64,000 bases of DNA. Origin: Streptomyces sp. B21-083 (GTDB taxonomy: Bacteria > Actinomycetota > Actinomycetes > Streptomycetales > Streptomycetaceae). Below, one piece after another: positions 18,801-27,376 of this stretch. Position numbers and translations under genes: made by a program. The stretch lies in contig NZ_JARUND010000001.1 of assembly GCF_036898825.1 (NCBI RefSeq), positions 62,001-126,000 on the forward strand. Reading direction: 5' to 3'. The notes beneath the pieces are model-generated. The model did no database searches. It was not told the origin of the DNA and saw nothing but the letters and a program-made list of their open reading frames with translations. The stretch's first letter is position 1. Each line of letters opens with the position of its first letter.

Positions 18801-19767
18801 CGTCGCGTCGGTACCTCATTCGCCCCAGGCCATAGGCCGGTGGCCTCCGTTTCCTGCGCCACGCTGGACGGCCAGCCCGTCGCTGTTACCGCAGATGGCA
18901 CGGTGGAGGTCTGGGACCTGGCCACGGGACACCACCTCCGCAGATTCTTGGCCCCTTACGACGACATGGTGCGCTCCGTGGCTTGCACCGTGCTCGACGG
19001 CCGTCCCGTGGTCGTCGCCGCTGGCGCCAGGGTGGCGGTGTGGGATCTGGCCACTGGACGCCGCATCGGCAGACCTCTGATTCACCCTGGCGGCCCGGCG
19101 GACACCCTTGAGTGCACCGTCCTCGATGACCGGCCTGTCGCCGTAACGGGTAGCAGTATCGGAACCGTACGCGTCTGGGACCTGTCTGACCTTGCGTCGC
19201 CTGATGATCCGCGTGCTGTCTCAGACAACGCGTTCATGTCGTCCGTAGCTTGCACCACCCTCAACGGCCAGCTCGTTGCCGTCACCGGTGGTGAGACCGT
19301 GTCGATCTGGGACCTTGCCTCCGGACAGCGCATCAGCCAATCCCCCGCCCTAGAGGGCGACTGTGCGCGCTCGGTTTCCTGCACTGTGCTCGGCGACCGG
19401 CCCGTTGCCGTCACCGGTGGTGAGACCGTGTCGATCTGGGACCTTGCCTCCGGACAGCGCATCAGCAGCCTCTCTATCAGTCAAGACGGGCCGGTGCACT
19501 CCTTGGCGTGCAGCACCGTCGATGGCAGACCGGTTGCCGCCATCGGCGGCGATGGCACGGTGTCGATGTGGGATCTGGCCTCCGGACACCGCATCGGCAG
19601 ATCTGATACTCCTGCAGGAGGTCACTGGAGTAGCCGGGTGCACACCGTGGCGTGCACGATGCTCGACGGTCGCGCCACTGTGGTCACCGGCGGCCCCGCA
19701 CTGTCGATGTGGGACCTGACGACCGCACGCAGGATCGGCGAACCTTACGTCCAAGAGGGCCTGGGCT
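15813..19767 (+). pseudogene. Caspase - NTPase - WD40 protein, 5' part (split by IS3)
   Basis: GTG 15813 overlaps the hydrolase stop. Domains in order: a caspase (C14) domain with the dyad His95 in YLSGHGE and Cys146 in LDTCYSG; a linker; a P-loop NTPase with Walker A GPGSGKTA (346-353) and Walker B VLIDALDEA (437-445), followed by LLGTRPHLLD (sensor-like) and a helical STAND-type region; then from about residue 825, eleven WD blades. Each blade follows 'VACTVLDGRPVAVTGG' then 'VSVWDLASGRRIG', about 43 residues. The frame runs into IS3 at 19768 and ends after about 50 foreign residues. The missing three blades lie at 24896-25305. The spliced gene would encode 1453 residues and 14 blades. Such proteins are inferred anti-phage or suicide switches. 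In its present form the second propeller is truncated. Confidence 0.85.
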
Positions 19768-19824
19768 TGATCCGCTTTGACGGACATTCGAGATCAGGGG
19801 TTCTACCCCGGGAGGATGTCCATC

Positions 19825-20133
19825 ATGGAGAGCATGGGGAAGAAGAAGCCTCGCCCTCGCCGTTCGTTCACGCCGGAGTTCAAGGCCGAGATCGTCGAGC
19901 TGTGCCGACGCGGTGACCGCTCGGTCGGTCAGATCGCCAAGGACTTCGATCTGACCGAGACCGCGGTGCGGCTGTGGGTCAGCCAGGCCGAGGTCGACGC
20001 GGGCGAGCGGGACGGCCTGACCAGCGGTGAACGCGAGGAACTGGCGTCCCTGCGGCGGGAGAACCGCCGGCTGCGCGAGGACGTGGAGGTCCTCAAGCGT
20101 GCGACGGCTTTCTTCGCGAAGGAGACCCGGTGA
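19825..20133 (+). CDS. IS3-family transposase OrfA
   Basis: From ATG 19825 (GGGAGG nine bases upstream) the product is about 102 residues. It begins MESMGKKKPRPRRSFTPEFK and continues AEIVELCRRGDRSVGQIAKD, a HTH_Tnp_1 domain. A leucine-zipper-like coiled coil follows (LASLRRENRRLREDVEVLKR). It ends in FFAKETR. OrfA binds the IS ends; the stop overlaps the orfB start, where IS3 elements normally make an OrfAB fusion by frameshifting. Confidence 0.9.
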   Translation: MESMGKKKPRPRRSFTPEFKAEIVELCRRGDRSVGQIAKDFDLTETAVRLWVSQAEVDAGERDGLTSGEREELASLRRENRRLREDVEVLKRATAFFAKETR

Positions 20134-20309
20134 CGGTCCACCCGTTCATCGAGGCGGAGAAGCGTGCAGGTCACAGCGTCAAACGGGCGTGTGAACTGCT
20201 GAAGGTCTCCCGGACCGCCTTCTATGCCCGCCGCACCGGCACGCCCGGTCCACGCGCGGCCCGTGACGCCGGAGCAATTGTCAAATCCTGTGGATCACCG
20301 CGAAGAGCC

Positions 20310-20807
20310 TCAATCCAGCCGTAGCCATTGACCAAGGACTGCGAAGTCCTGGTCGGTGAGGCCGCGGGACGACGCAATGCGATGGAGGAGGGCTGGTGCC
20401 GGGTGGCGGGTGGACACCCAGTCCCGATCGGCGTCGGTGATCTCGTCGTCGACCCAGGCGAACGGGCGTCCGTCCGCCCATGCCACGAGGGTTCGGGTCT
20501 TCCAGTGGAGCCCGAACCACTGGTCTTCTCGTTCGTGGGCGGCGGAGGGCTCCGGCCAGTTCACGACCGGCAGTTGGGGCAGGCCGAGCCGCGGTGCCAG
20601 CTCGATATTCGCCTCCTCTTCCCAGGTCGTGGCCCAGACCAGGTCGCACGGCAGCGCCGCGAGCCGCGGCCCGGCCTGTGGGACGAGCCGCGCCAGGTGC
20701 GTGTCCGATGCGGTGCCCGCCGGCTCGCGCTGCGGGCCATCGCCGAACGGCAGGAGCGGCCCGTCGACGTCCAAGAAGAGCAGTGGACGGTTCCCGTGCG
20801 CGGTCAT
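20310..20807 (-). CDS. HAD-like protein, passenger in the IS256-type element
   Basis: This 165-residue protein begins with the HAD motif I (PLLFLDVDGPLLPFG, Asp-x-Asp) and continues LPCDLVWATTWEEEANIELA (motif II Thr), KTRTLVAWADGRPFAWVDDE (conserved Lys, then the DD of motif IV). It resembles the short HAD proteins of actinobacteria that some databases link to RNA repair. Its ATG overlaps the transposase TGA (ATGA), so it is translated with the transposase. All core HAD acids are visible, so it should be an active phosphatase or similar. Its role for the element is unknown. Confidence 0.85.
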   Translation of the reverse strand: MTAHGNRPLLFLDVDGPLLPFGDGPQREPAGTASDTHLARLVPQAGPRLAALPCDLVWATTWEEEANIELAPRLGLPQLPVVNWPEPSAAHEREDQWFGLHWKTRTLVAWADGRPFAWVDDEITDADRDWVSTRHPAPALLHRIASSRGLTDQDFAVLGQWLRLD

Positions 20808-22057
20808 GCTGCGCTCACCTCGGGGCGCTCGACGAGGTAGCCGTTCTGGAACGTGGCGCCGTTGCGGACGAGGGCGACGAGGTGGGGTGCGGTGATCGCG
20901 CGCCAGCGTGCCTGGGCGGACTCGGCGAGCTTGAACACCATGGCCAGGGCGGCAGCGGGGCTGCCGGCGCCGCGGGTGACCCGGGTCCTCAACTTGACGG
21001 TGCTGAAGGTGGATTCGATCGGGTTCGTCGTCCTGAGGTGCACCCAGTGTTCGGCGGGGAAGTCGTAGAACGCCAGGAGTTCATCGGTCTCGTCGCTGAC
21101 CTTCTTCACCGCTTTCGGCCACTTCGCGCCGTAGGTGCGCTCGAACTCCTTGACGGCCTTCTGGGCGTGGTCGCGGTCTTCGGCGTTGTAGATCTCCTGC
21201 AGTGCCTTCTTAGCGCCGGGCTGGGCCGACTTCGGCAGGGCGTTGACCACGTTGCGGGTTTTGTGAACCCAGCACCTTTGGTGCCTGGCCTGCGGAAACA
21301 CCTCCGCCAGAGCCCGCCACAGGCCCATCGCGCCGTCACCGACCACGAGCTCGGGATCCCGCATGCCGCGCCGTCGGCAATCACGCAGCAGGTCGGCCCA
21401 GGACTCGGTGGACTCGCGCAATCCTTCAGCGAGCGCGATGAGTTCCTTGCGGCCGTCGGTGCGCACGCCCATGAGGACCAGGACGCAGGAGCGGGCCTGG
21501 CCGAGGCGGACCTTGGGGTGGACGCCGTCGGCCCACACGTACACGTAGTCGGATTCCGACAGGTCCCGGTCCTGGAAGGCAGCATGGTCGTCGCTCCACT
21601 GCTTGGTCAGACGGGTCACGGTGGCCGGCGAGAGCCCGGCCGAGCTGCCGAGGAACTGCTCGAGTGCGGGAACGAAGTCGCCGGAGGACAGTCCGTGCAG
21701 GTAGAGCAGGGGAAGGACCTCGCTGATCTTCGGGGACTTGCGGCACCAGGGGGCCAGGATCTGCGACGAGAACCGCTTGCGTTCGCCCGTCTCGGCATCG
21801 ACGCGCTTGTCGTTCACGCGCGGTGCCTTGACCGGGATCGGCCCGGCGGCCGTGGTCACGGTGCGCTCGGCGTGGTGGCCGTTGCGGACCACCAGACGTC
21901 GGCCGGTCTCGTCGCGCTGGTCAGCCAACTCGGCTATGTACTGGTTGACTTCGGCCTCCAGGGCCGCGGCGAGCATCCGCCGGGCGCCCTCGCGGACTAT
22001 GTTGTCCATCAGGGAGCCGGTCTCGGTGGTTCCGTCGTTGTTGACTACGCTGAGCAC
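20804..22057 (-). CDS. IS256-family (Mutator) transposase
   Basis: 417 residues, full length. N-terminal: MDNIVREGARRMLAAALEAE and VNQYI, typical of IS256. DDE core: the first Asp in YVYVWADGVHPKVR, the second in LVVGDGAMGLWRA followed by the family motif FPQARHQRCWVHKTRNV, and Glu in TTNPIESTFSTVKLRTR. It shares only family-level similarity with the 431-residue IS256 transposases at 44-50 kb. The start at 22057 (GTG) is 134 bp from the element end. Confidence 0.95.
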   Translation of the reverse strand: MLSVVNNDGTTETGSLMDNIVREGARRMLAAALEAEVNQYIAELADQRDETGRRLVVRNGHHAERTVTTAAGPIPVKAPRVNDKRVDAETGERKRFSSQILAPWCRKSPKISEVLPLLYLHGLSSGDFVPALEQFLGSSAGLSPATVTRLTKQWSDDHAAFQDRDLSESDYVYVWADGVHPKVRLGQARSCVLVLMGVRTDGRKELIALAEGLRESTESWADLLRDCRRRGMRDPELVVGDGAMGLWRALAEVFPQARHQRCWVHKTRNVVNALPKSAQPGAKKALQEIYNAEDRDHAQKAVKEFERTYGAKWPKAVKKVSDETDELLAFYDFPAEHWVHLRTTNPIESTFSTVKLRTRVTRGAGSPAAALAMVFKLAESAQARWRAITAPHLVALVRNGATFQNGYLVERPEVSAA

Positions 22058-22465
22058 GGGCGTGCCTTCCCGACCCGCGCGCCAACGCGGGCCTACTCGA
22101 TGACCAGAAGTCGATCACTCGGGAAGGTACGCCCTCCGCGTTGTGCGAGGCATCCCTCCCGAGGTCGATCCACAGGTCTTGAGCATTGCTCGTGACGCCG
22201 AACTGGCGGCACAGATCACCGATGTCCACACGCGATCGCGGGGAACCTACGGTGCCCCGCGCGTGCACGCCGTGCTCAAGCGGGCGGGTGCCGGGTGCGG
22301 GCGGCGCCGCGTCGCCCGGCTGATGCGGGCAGCCGGCCTGCAGGGCAGGCATCGCAGACGGCGGCACCTGACGACGGTCCCCGATCCGCGGGCTGTTCTG
22401 CGGCCCGATCTCATCGTCCGCGACTTCCAGCCCGACCCCGACGGGCTGAATACCCGCTGGTGCGG

Positions 22466-22539
22466 GTCGGGTAGCCGGAGGGAATCTCACCCTCCGGCTC
22501 CCACAGAACCGTGCGTAACAGTCTCCCGTTACACGGCTC
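22466..22539 (-). ncRNA. Group II intron domains V and VI
   Basis: Domain V is the 34-nt hairpin at 22506-22539, beginning GAGCCGTGTAACGGGAGA and closing ACGCACGGTTC; it holds the catalytic AGC-type base. Domain VI follows at 22466-22503 as a GGGAGCCGGAGGG hairpin that would carry the branch-point A. Confidence 0.85.
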
Positions 22540-22551
22540 TTGTCACCCTGA

Positions 22552-23883
22552 TCACCAGAAATTACGGCACAGGCGCCAATGCGCGAACATTCCCGGGTAT
22601 CGCCGTGTGATCCCCTGGAAACAATCCTTGGCTTTCTTGAACCCGGCCAGCCGTTTGTACTTTCTGCGGATCCAGCGCACCAGGTAGGCATTGATGCGCC
22701 GCAGGAGGGGTTTCAGCGCGGAGTGATAGAACGCTCCGTAGTACTGCATCCACCCTCGCACGATCGGGTTGATGATGCGTGCGAGTTGAGCGAAGGTGTG
22801 ACCCGTGCGCCGGTGGATCCGCCACCCGCGCAATTCAGAACTGAGCCTCTTCAGGGCGTCCTTGCTGATCGCAGGCAGAAAGCACGGAAATGTCACCCCA
22901 TGCTTGCTGCGCGCCGCGCGAGCGCGGAACGTGAACCCCAGGAACGTGAACGCCGTGTGCTCATACGAGCCCCGCCGGTTCGCGTCCTTGCAGTAGACAA
23001 TCCGGGTCTTGTCGGGATGCAGACACAACCCGACCTCTTCCATCCGGTTCCCGATCGCCTCCACCAGTCTTCTGGCCTGGCGCTCGCTGACGCAGTGCAC
23101 GACCGCGTCATCCACGTAGCGTTCGAAGGGGACGTTCGGGAACTCCCGAGCCAGCCACATGTCGAACGCGTAGTGCAGAAACAGATTCGCCAACACGGGC
23201 GAAACCGATGACCCTTGCGGGGTCCCCCGGTCTCGCATCTGCAAGGTGCCATCGGGTAGTTGAAGCGGTGCCTCCAGCCATCGCCGGACGTACAACTTCA
23301 CCCAAACGGCGTCGGTGTGCGCTTCCACAGCCTTGACGATGAGGTCCCAGCGGACGCTGTCGAAGAACTTCCGGATGTCGAGGTCGACGACCCAGTCCTT
23401 CTTCCAGCAGCGTTCTCGGCACTTTTCCACCGCGTCCAGTGCCGACCGCCCTGGCCGATACCCATAGGAGTCCGGATGGAACTTCGGTTCCACCTCGCGC
23501 TCCAAGCGGGCGGCCACTACGGTCTGTGCAATTCTGTCCGCGACCGTGGGAACGCCGAGAATTCTGGTACCACCGCCATGCGACTTCGGAATCTCCACCG
23601 CTCGCACCGGGGGCGGAAAGTAGCTGCCCGAGGACATTCGGTTCCAGATCTTGAAGAGATTGCCCTTCAGATCCTTCTCGAAGTCCTCGATCGAGCAGCC
23701 ATCTACACCCGGCGCCCCCTTATTTGCCCTGACCTTCTCCCATGCCTCCCAAACTTCCCACTTCGAGATCTCAAACGACTTCCCTGGCGACTTCAGCTCG
23801 CCCACCCGACTCCTCCCAGGACACACCCGGTTGATCGAACGAACACAGCCACGGATGACCCGGCCCCTTCGCTCCATCTCCAT
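22552..23883 (-). CDS. ltrA: Group II intron reverse transcriptase/maturase
   Basis: From the Met at 23883 the product is about 443 residues. Reverse transcriptase blocks in order: KVRANKGAPGVDG, GTRILGVPTVADRIAQ, SYGYRPGRSALDAV, VVDLDIRKFFDSV, GTPQGSSVSPVLANLF, and the active site FERYVDDAVVHC (YVDD). The maturase X domain follows (NPIVRGWMQYYGAFYHSALK, YLVRWIRRKYKRL). No HNH endonuclease domain follows, so mobility would rely on nicked or single-strand targets. The frame is open well upstream of this Met; the exact start is uncertain. Confidence 0.95.
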   Translation of the reverse strand: MEMERRGRVIRGCVRSINRVCPGRSRVGELKSPGKSFEISKWEVWEAWEKVRANKGAPGVDGCSIEDFEKDLKGNLFKIWNRMSSGSYFPPPVRAVEIPKSHGGGTRILGVPTVADRIAQTVVAARLEREVEPKFHPDSYGYRPGRSALDAVEKCRERCWKKDWVVDLDIRKFFDSVRWDLIVKAVEAHTDAVWVKLYVRRWLEAPLQLPDGTLQMRDRGTPQGSSVSPVLANLFLHYAFDMWLAREFPNVPFERYVDDAVVHCVSERQARRLVEAIGNRMEEVGLCLHPDKTRIVYCKDANRRGSYEHTAFTFLGFTFRARAARSKHGVTFPCFLPAISKDALKRLSSELRGWRIHRRTGHTFAQLARIINPIVRGWMQYYGAFYHSALKPLLRRINAYLVRWIRRKYKRLAGFKKAKDCFQGITRRYPGMFAHWRLCRNFW

Positions 23884-24895
23884 TACAGAGACTTCATCAC
23901 TACTACGAGCCGGTCCGCCGGCGAGTCCCGCACCGGTACTCGATCCCTCGCGGTTTCCGCCGCTTCGGGACACTCCCTCTCCCTGCCCATGAGGCAGGAC
24001 TATCGGGACTCGCCTTCCCACGTTCCACGTGAAAGCAGCAGACCAGGCTCGCGTCGCCTCCATGCCGGGCACCGTCTGGCCAGTAGACGGGTGTCCGCCA
24101 GACTTGTCCTGGAGCCATATCTACACCCCCAGTTTCGATGCCATCTAAATAGGTTTTCGACACGTCATCAGCGATTCGCTTGCGCTCGCCTTCCTGGTCC
24201 CCACCTGACGCCTCTTGGGCGCCTTTTCCACATCGCTCACCACGACGGCCTTCAGCCAACGCAGCATGTGGCGGTTTGAAGCCTCCCCCCGCAGGGCGGC
24301 TCCGAAGGGCCTACCTTCATCTTTCACGCAGCACCGCATTCAAAGAGGTGCCGACCTACATTCCTGAACCTCTCTTCCTGCGTTCGTGGCACACCGACAT
24401 CACCTATATCGCCACACAGGAGGGCTGGCTCTACCTGGCCACCGTCATCGACATCGCTTCCCGCCGCGTGGTCGGCTGGGCAACGGCTGATCACCTGCGG
24501 ACCGATCTCGTCGCCGACGCCCTGACGAACGCCTGCCGGCAACGTCGCCCCACCGCTCCGGTGATCTTCCACTCGGATCGCGGCTGTCAATACACCAGTC
24601 AGCAACTTGCCGCGCTGGCAGACCAGTTGGGGGTGCGTCTGTCGGTCGGCCGCACCGGGCAGTGCTGGGACAACGCACTCGCCGAGTCGTTCTTCGCCAC
24701 CATCAAACGCGAGTTGCTCGACACCACCGCCTGGCCCAGCCGGGCCTCCGCCCACACCGCGATCTTCGATTTCATCGAGGGCTGGTACAACTTGCACCGT
24801 CTGCACAGCAGCCTCGGCTACCGCAGTCCCGCCGAATACGAGACCGCATCCGCAGCCTGACCACCACACCAATGGTGTCCGTCAAAGCGGAACAA

Positions 24896-25305
24896 GCTCA
24901 GGCCACCGGGTACACGCCGTGGCATGCACCTACCTCGATGGTCGCGCCATCGCCGTCGTCGGCGCCCGCGAATTCTTCAGCGGCACTGTGTCGGTGTGGG
25001 ACCTGGCTTCCAGACGCCGCATCTGCCAACTCGAGGAATTTGACGGCCGGGTGGGCTCCGTGGCGTGCACTGTCCTCGGCGGTCGGCCCATCGCCGTTAC
25101 CGGCACCACATCAGAAAGTGGTCCGGGTCATATTCGTGTATGGGACCTCAGGACACGGAAGCTCGTGCAGCACTTCGTACTGCCAGATCTGCAACGAGTT
25201 GAGGTGGCTCCCGATGGCAGCCTCGTCGTCCTGTTGGGACGCGATATCGCCGTCTTGCAACCGCAATCGGACTGGTCCTCTGGGAGACCGTTTCGCGGAG
25301 CCTGA
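24896..25305 (+). pseudogene. Caspase - NTPase - WD40 protein, 3' part (last three blades)
   Basis: In the frame restored by removing IS3, this reads GHRVHAVACTYLDGRAIAVV, GTVSVWDLASRRRICQLEEF, a second blade with VRVWDLRTRKLVQHF-like spacing (HIRVWDLRTRKLVQHF), and a last degenerate blade with RVEVAPDGSLVVLLGRD. It has no start codon or ribosome site of its own. The stop is at 25303. Confidence 0.85.
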
Positions 25306-25538
25306 GCGATGGCGAGCTGCCCCGCCGGTCACTGTCAGTAGACGTCGCCCTGCCCCCACTACACCTCCGCGCTTCGACCCGGCTGGCAGTGTGCTGCGGT
25401 CCCTGCACGACCCGGTCATGGACGACGGACGAGGACGAGCAGGTCTGACCCCGCCGAGACAATGCGGAACAGGGACAGGACAGTTGTTGGACCCCGCGCT
25501 CGGCCGGGGAATCCGGTAGACCCGCCAAGAGCTTGACG

Positions 25539-26537
25539 ATGAAGATATGGGCCATGGACCCCGAGGATTCAGAACAGCTCCAGGAACTGGTCACCCGCTT
25601 GGCGGCCGACGCCATACGTCGCGCCCCGAGAACGCTCGGCCGCATCAGCCGTCGGCGGCACGGGTTCCAGAGCCGCCTTCGCCGACACTGGGGCCGCAGT
25701 CTGGACCTCTACGAACTGACTCTCCACCGAGCCCGCGAGCTCGGCGCCGAACTCAGCCGGACCGCCGACCCGGCGGAGTGCGACGCCCTGACCTATGTGT
25801 TGACCAGCATCCACGCCAGGGCGTGCCGGGTGGCTGACGAGGTGCACTGCTTGCTGACCGTCGGGCACGGCCAAGGTGCGCTGAAGTCAGCGCGTGTGCT
25901 CTACGAGCTCGCCGTCGTGTCGATGGCACTCAGCGAGTACGGCCGCCAGCCTGGGCACGAGGACCTGGTCGACCGGTACCTCGCGCACGCGGACGTCATC
26001 CAGTTCAAGGCGATGAAGGTCTATCAGGAGCATGCCCCAGACCTGGGCCAGGAGCCGTTCTCGCCGGAGGAGGTTGAGGCGGCGGAGCATGCCTCCGAAA
26101 CTGCCAAGGCCCAGTACGGGAAGGTCATCGGGCAGCAGTTCGGATGGGCGGCCAACCTGCCGGGCGCCCCAGGAAAGACCACCGAGGGTCTGGCCGCCGT
26201 GGTTGGCATCGCCCATCTCCATCCGTACTTCGACTGGGCCTCAGCGGAGAGCCACGGCGGTGCACACGGCGTGTCCCTGAACACGGTGGACACCCGACGA
26301 GGCGCCATGCTGATGGCCGGCCCCAGCGTGGACGGACTGGTCACGCCCGCCAGCCTCAGCCTCATCTGCCTCCACCACTGCACCCTCAGCCTCGTTGTCC
26401 ATGGACAGGCCGAACCGGATCTGGCGGCCCTGGTAATGCTCCAGGTAGTCGACAAGCTACGAGCCCGAACCGACGCCGCCCTTAAAGCCGCACACGAGAA
26501 GGGGCCACAACTACCGCTCGTGGGCAGCAGGGTGTGA
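25539..26537 (+). CDS. DUF5677-like protein
   Basis: About 332 residues, predicted largely helical. The core HGQGALKSARVLYELAVVSM, followed by DRYLAHADVIQ, resembles DUF5677, whose members have the pattern of repeated helices with A-x-x-L-x-R-x-x-x-E. The middle has HPYFDWASAESHGGAHGVSL with two His and Asp that could bind metal. Function is unknown. It begins 234 bp after the caspase-WD40 gene end and may once have been in the same transcription unit. The start could be Met 25539 or Met 25554; neither has a strong ribosome site. Confidence 0.75.
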   Translation: MKIWAMDPEDSEQLQELVTRLAADAIRRAPRTLGRISRRRHGFQSRLRRHWGRSLDLYELTLHRARELGAELSRTADPAECDALTYVLTSIHARACRVADEVHCLLTVGHGQGALKSARVLYELAVVSMALSEYGRQPGHEDLVDRYLAHADVIQFKAMKVYQEHAPDLGQEPFSPEEVEAAEHASETAKAQYGKVIGQQFGWAANLPGAPGKTTEGLAAVVGIAHLHPYFDWASAESHGGAHGVSLNTVDTRRGAMLMAGPSVDGLVTPASLSLICLHHCTLSLVVHGQAEPDLAALVMLQVVDKLRARTDAALKAAHEKGPQLPLVGSRV

Positions 26538-26658
26538 CCCTGGGTGAGAAACCGAACCGCCGCGCGATCCACGAACGCCCCTGACCCGTACGACGGACGG
26601 CCACGGGGAACTGCCAGCCCGCCGGGAACCGTGGCAGGTACCGCCCGACGCGCGGTCG

Positions 26659-26925
26659 TCACCGTGCCCCCTCTGCGCCGGTTTGTGGCACCACCTCGGC
26701 CAGCGCATCCGAGCCGACCAGCTGGAGTAGATCCAGGTAGCAGCGCAGTCGCACACCAGGCTGTCCGACGTCCCGTGTTGTCCTCTCCGCGATCGACGTC
26801 GCCCAGCGTTCGGCGAGCAGCTGCTGGAAGTCGAGCGCGGTGGCGTCGTCTGCGGCCGCGATGTCGACGACGATCAGGCCGGGCCGGCTTACGTGTGTCT
26901 TGTTGATCGGGTCCATGTACGTCAC
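26659..26925 (-). CDS. DUF6207-like protein, copy 2
   Basis: 88 residues: MDPINKTHVSRPGLIVVDIA, LLAERWATSIAERTTRDVGQ, PGVRLRCYLDL. It differs from copy 1 at 2717-2965 by only a few residues until the C-terminal 20, which are unrelated. Upstream DNA (CAAAGGGAGTTCCGTCGG, then TCTTCACCCGACTGAG) also matches copy 1's upstream DNA. Confidence 0.8.
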   Translation of the reverse strand: MTYMDPINKTHVSRPGLIVVDIAAADDATALDFQQLLAERWATSIAERTTRDVGQPGVRLRCYLDLLQLVGSDALAEVVPQTGAEGAR

Positions 26926-27097
26926 TACGCCCGGCCTACCAAAGGGAGTTCCGTCGGCATGGTGTCTTCACCCGACTGAGTGGCCCTGGGCGTGGGGCAG
27001 CCGAAAACAGGCGGGCCTCCATCGCGCTGGGGTGGCCTGGGCTGCGGCCTCGGTTCGTGAACGAGATCGCGGTTGTCACCCGTCAGGTGCCCGGCGG

Positions 27098-27376
27098 TCA
27101 GGGGCTGTCGCCGACCCAGTCCCAGCGGGCGGGGTAACCGGGGCGCGGGGCGTACAGCGCCCGCCCTCCAGGGCCGAAGCTGCCGAGCTCGGTCTGGAGG
27201 GAGACGCCTGTGCCGATTTCGTCCTGCGTCCAACCCGTGATGTCCAGCAGCAGCCCGTCCAGCGGGCCGCCGACCAGTTCGACGTACGTCTGACCCGGGC
27301 GCGGTCCCCGGTCGGGGTCATCGTGGTCGGCGCCGTAGACCCGGCCGCGCAGCAACTGCTCATCGTCGCCGTTCAT
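27098..27376 (-). CDS. Small Streptomyces hypothetical protein
   Basis: 92 residues from ATG 27376. It has the pattern YVELVGGPLDGLLLDITGWT, then a Gly-rich turn GGRALYAPRPG and an aromatic end RWDWVGDSP. This beta-rich layout ('VGGP.DG', 'GG.ALY.P') is common in small actinobacterial proteins of unknown role. The frame is open upstream to 27631, but only the chosen start gives the usual N-terminus. Confidence 0.7.
   Translation of the reverse strand: MNGDDEQLLRGRVYGADHDDPDRGPRPGQTYVELVGGPLDGLLLDITGWTQDEIGTGVSLQTELGSFGPGGRALYAPRPGYPARWDWVGDSP

Larger units (their letters stand above)
20272..22191 (-). mobile_element. IS256-type element with HAD passenger gene
   Basis: 1920 bp, bounded by imperfect inverted repeats of about 25 bp (GAGCAATTGTCAAATCCTGT at the left, GAGCAATGCTCAAGACCTGT inward from the right). 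It is flanked by a 9-bp duplication GTGACGCCG at 20263-20271 and 22192-22200. It carries a transposase and a second gene on the same strand, more than a simple IS256 normally has. Confidence 0.88.
22466..24394 (-). mobile_element. Group II intron
   Basis: On the minus strand the element begins GTGTGCCACG (consensus 5' end GUGYG) at 24394 and ends CTACCCGAC at 22466, 1929 nt. Domain V and VI structures lie at its 3' end and an intron-encoded reverse transcriptase inside. Deleting it restores the IS3 orfB codons TGC-GGC-GAC exactly. It is antisense to orfB, so it cannot be spliced from the transposase mRNA. Confidence 0.92.
20130..24860 (+). pseudogene. IS3-family transposase OrfB, interrupted twice
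   Basis: Three exon-like pieces: 20130-20271, 22201-22465 and 24395-24860. Joined, they give 290 residues with no stop. Piece 1 begins MTVHPFIEAEKRAGHSVKRA. Piece 2 reads ELAAQITDVHTRSRGTYGAP. Piece 3 holds the rve integrase core: DITYIATQEGWLYLATVID (Asp), FHSDRGCQYTS (Asp) and ESFFATIKRE (Glu), the DDE triad, then WYNLHRLHSSLGYRSP. The joins read AARDA-ELAAQ and TRWCG-DITYI, the usual family sequence. The gene is inactive unless the intron is on the sense strand, which it is not. Confidence 0.9.
19768..24895 (+). mobile_element. IS3-family element carrying two further insertions
   Basis: The ends are an imperfect inverted repeat (TGATCCGCTTTGACGGACA on the left; TGTTCCGCTTTGACGGACA inward from the right). 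The target duplication is GCT (19765-19767 and 24896-24898). After subtracting the IS256-type element with its 9-bp repeat and the group II intron, the IS itself is 1270 bp, normal for IS3. Orientation is the same as the host gene. Confidence 0.9.

Noticed and set aside
20480..22195. 571-codon plus-strand frame across the IS256-type element
   Set aside because: Antisense of the transposase with no family features.
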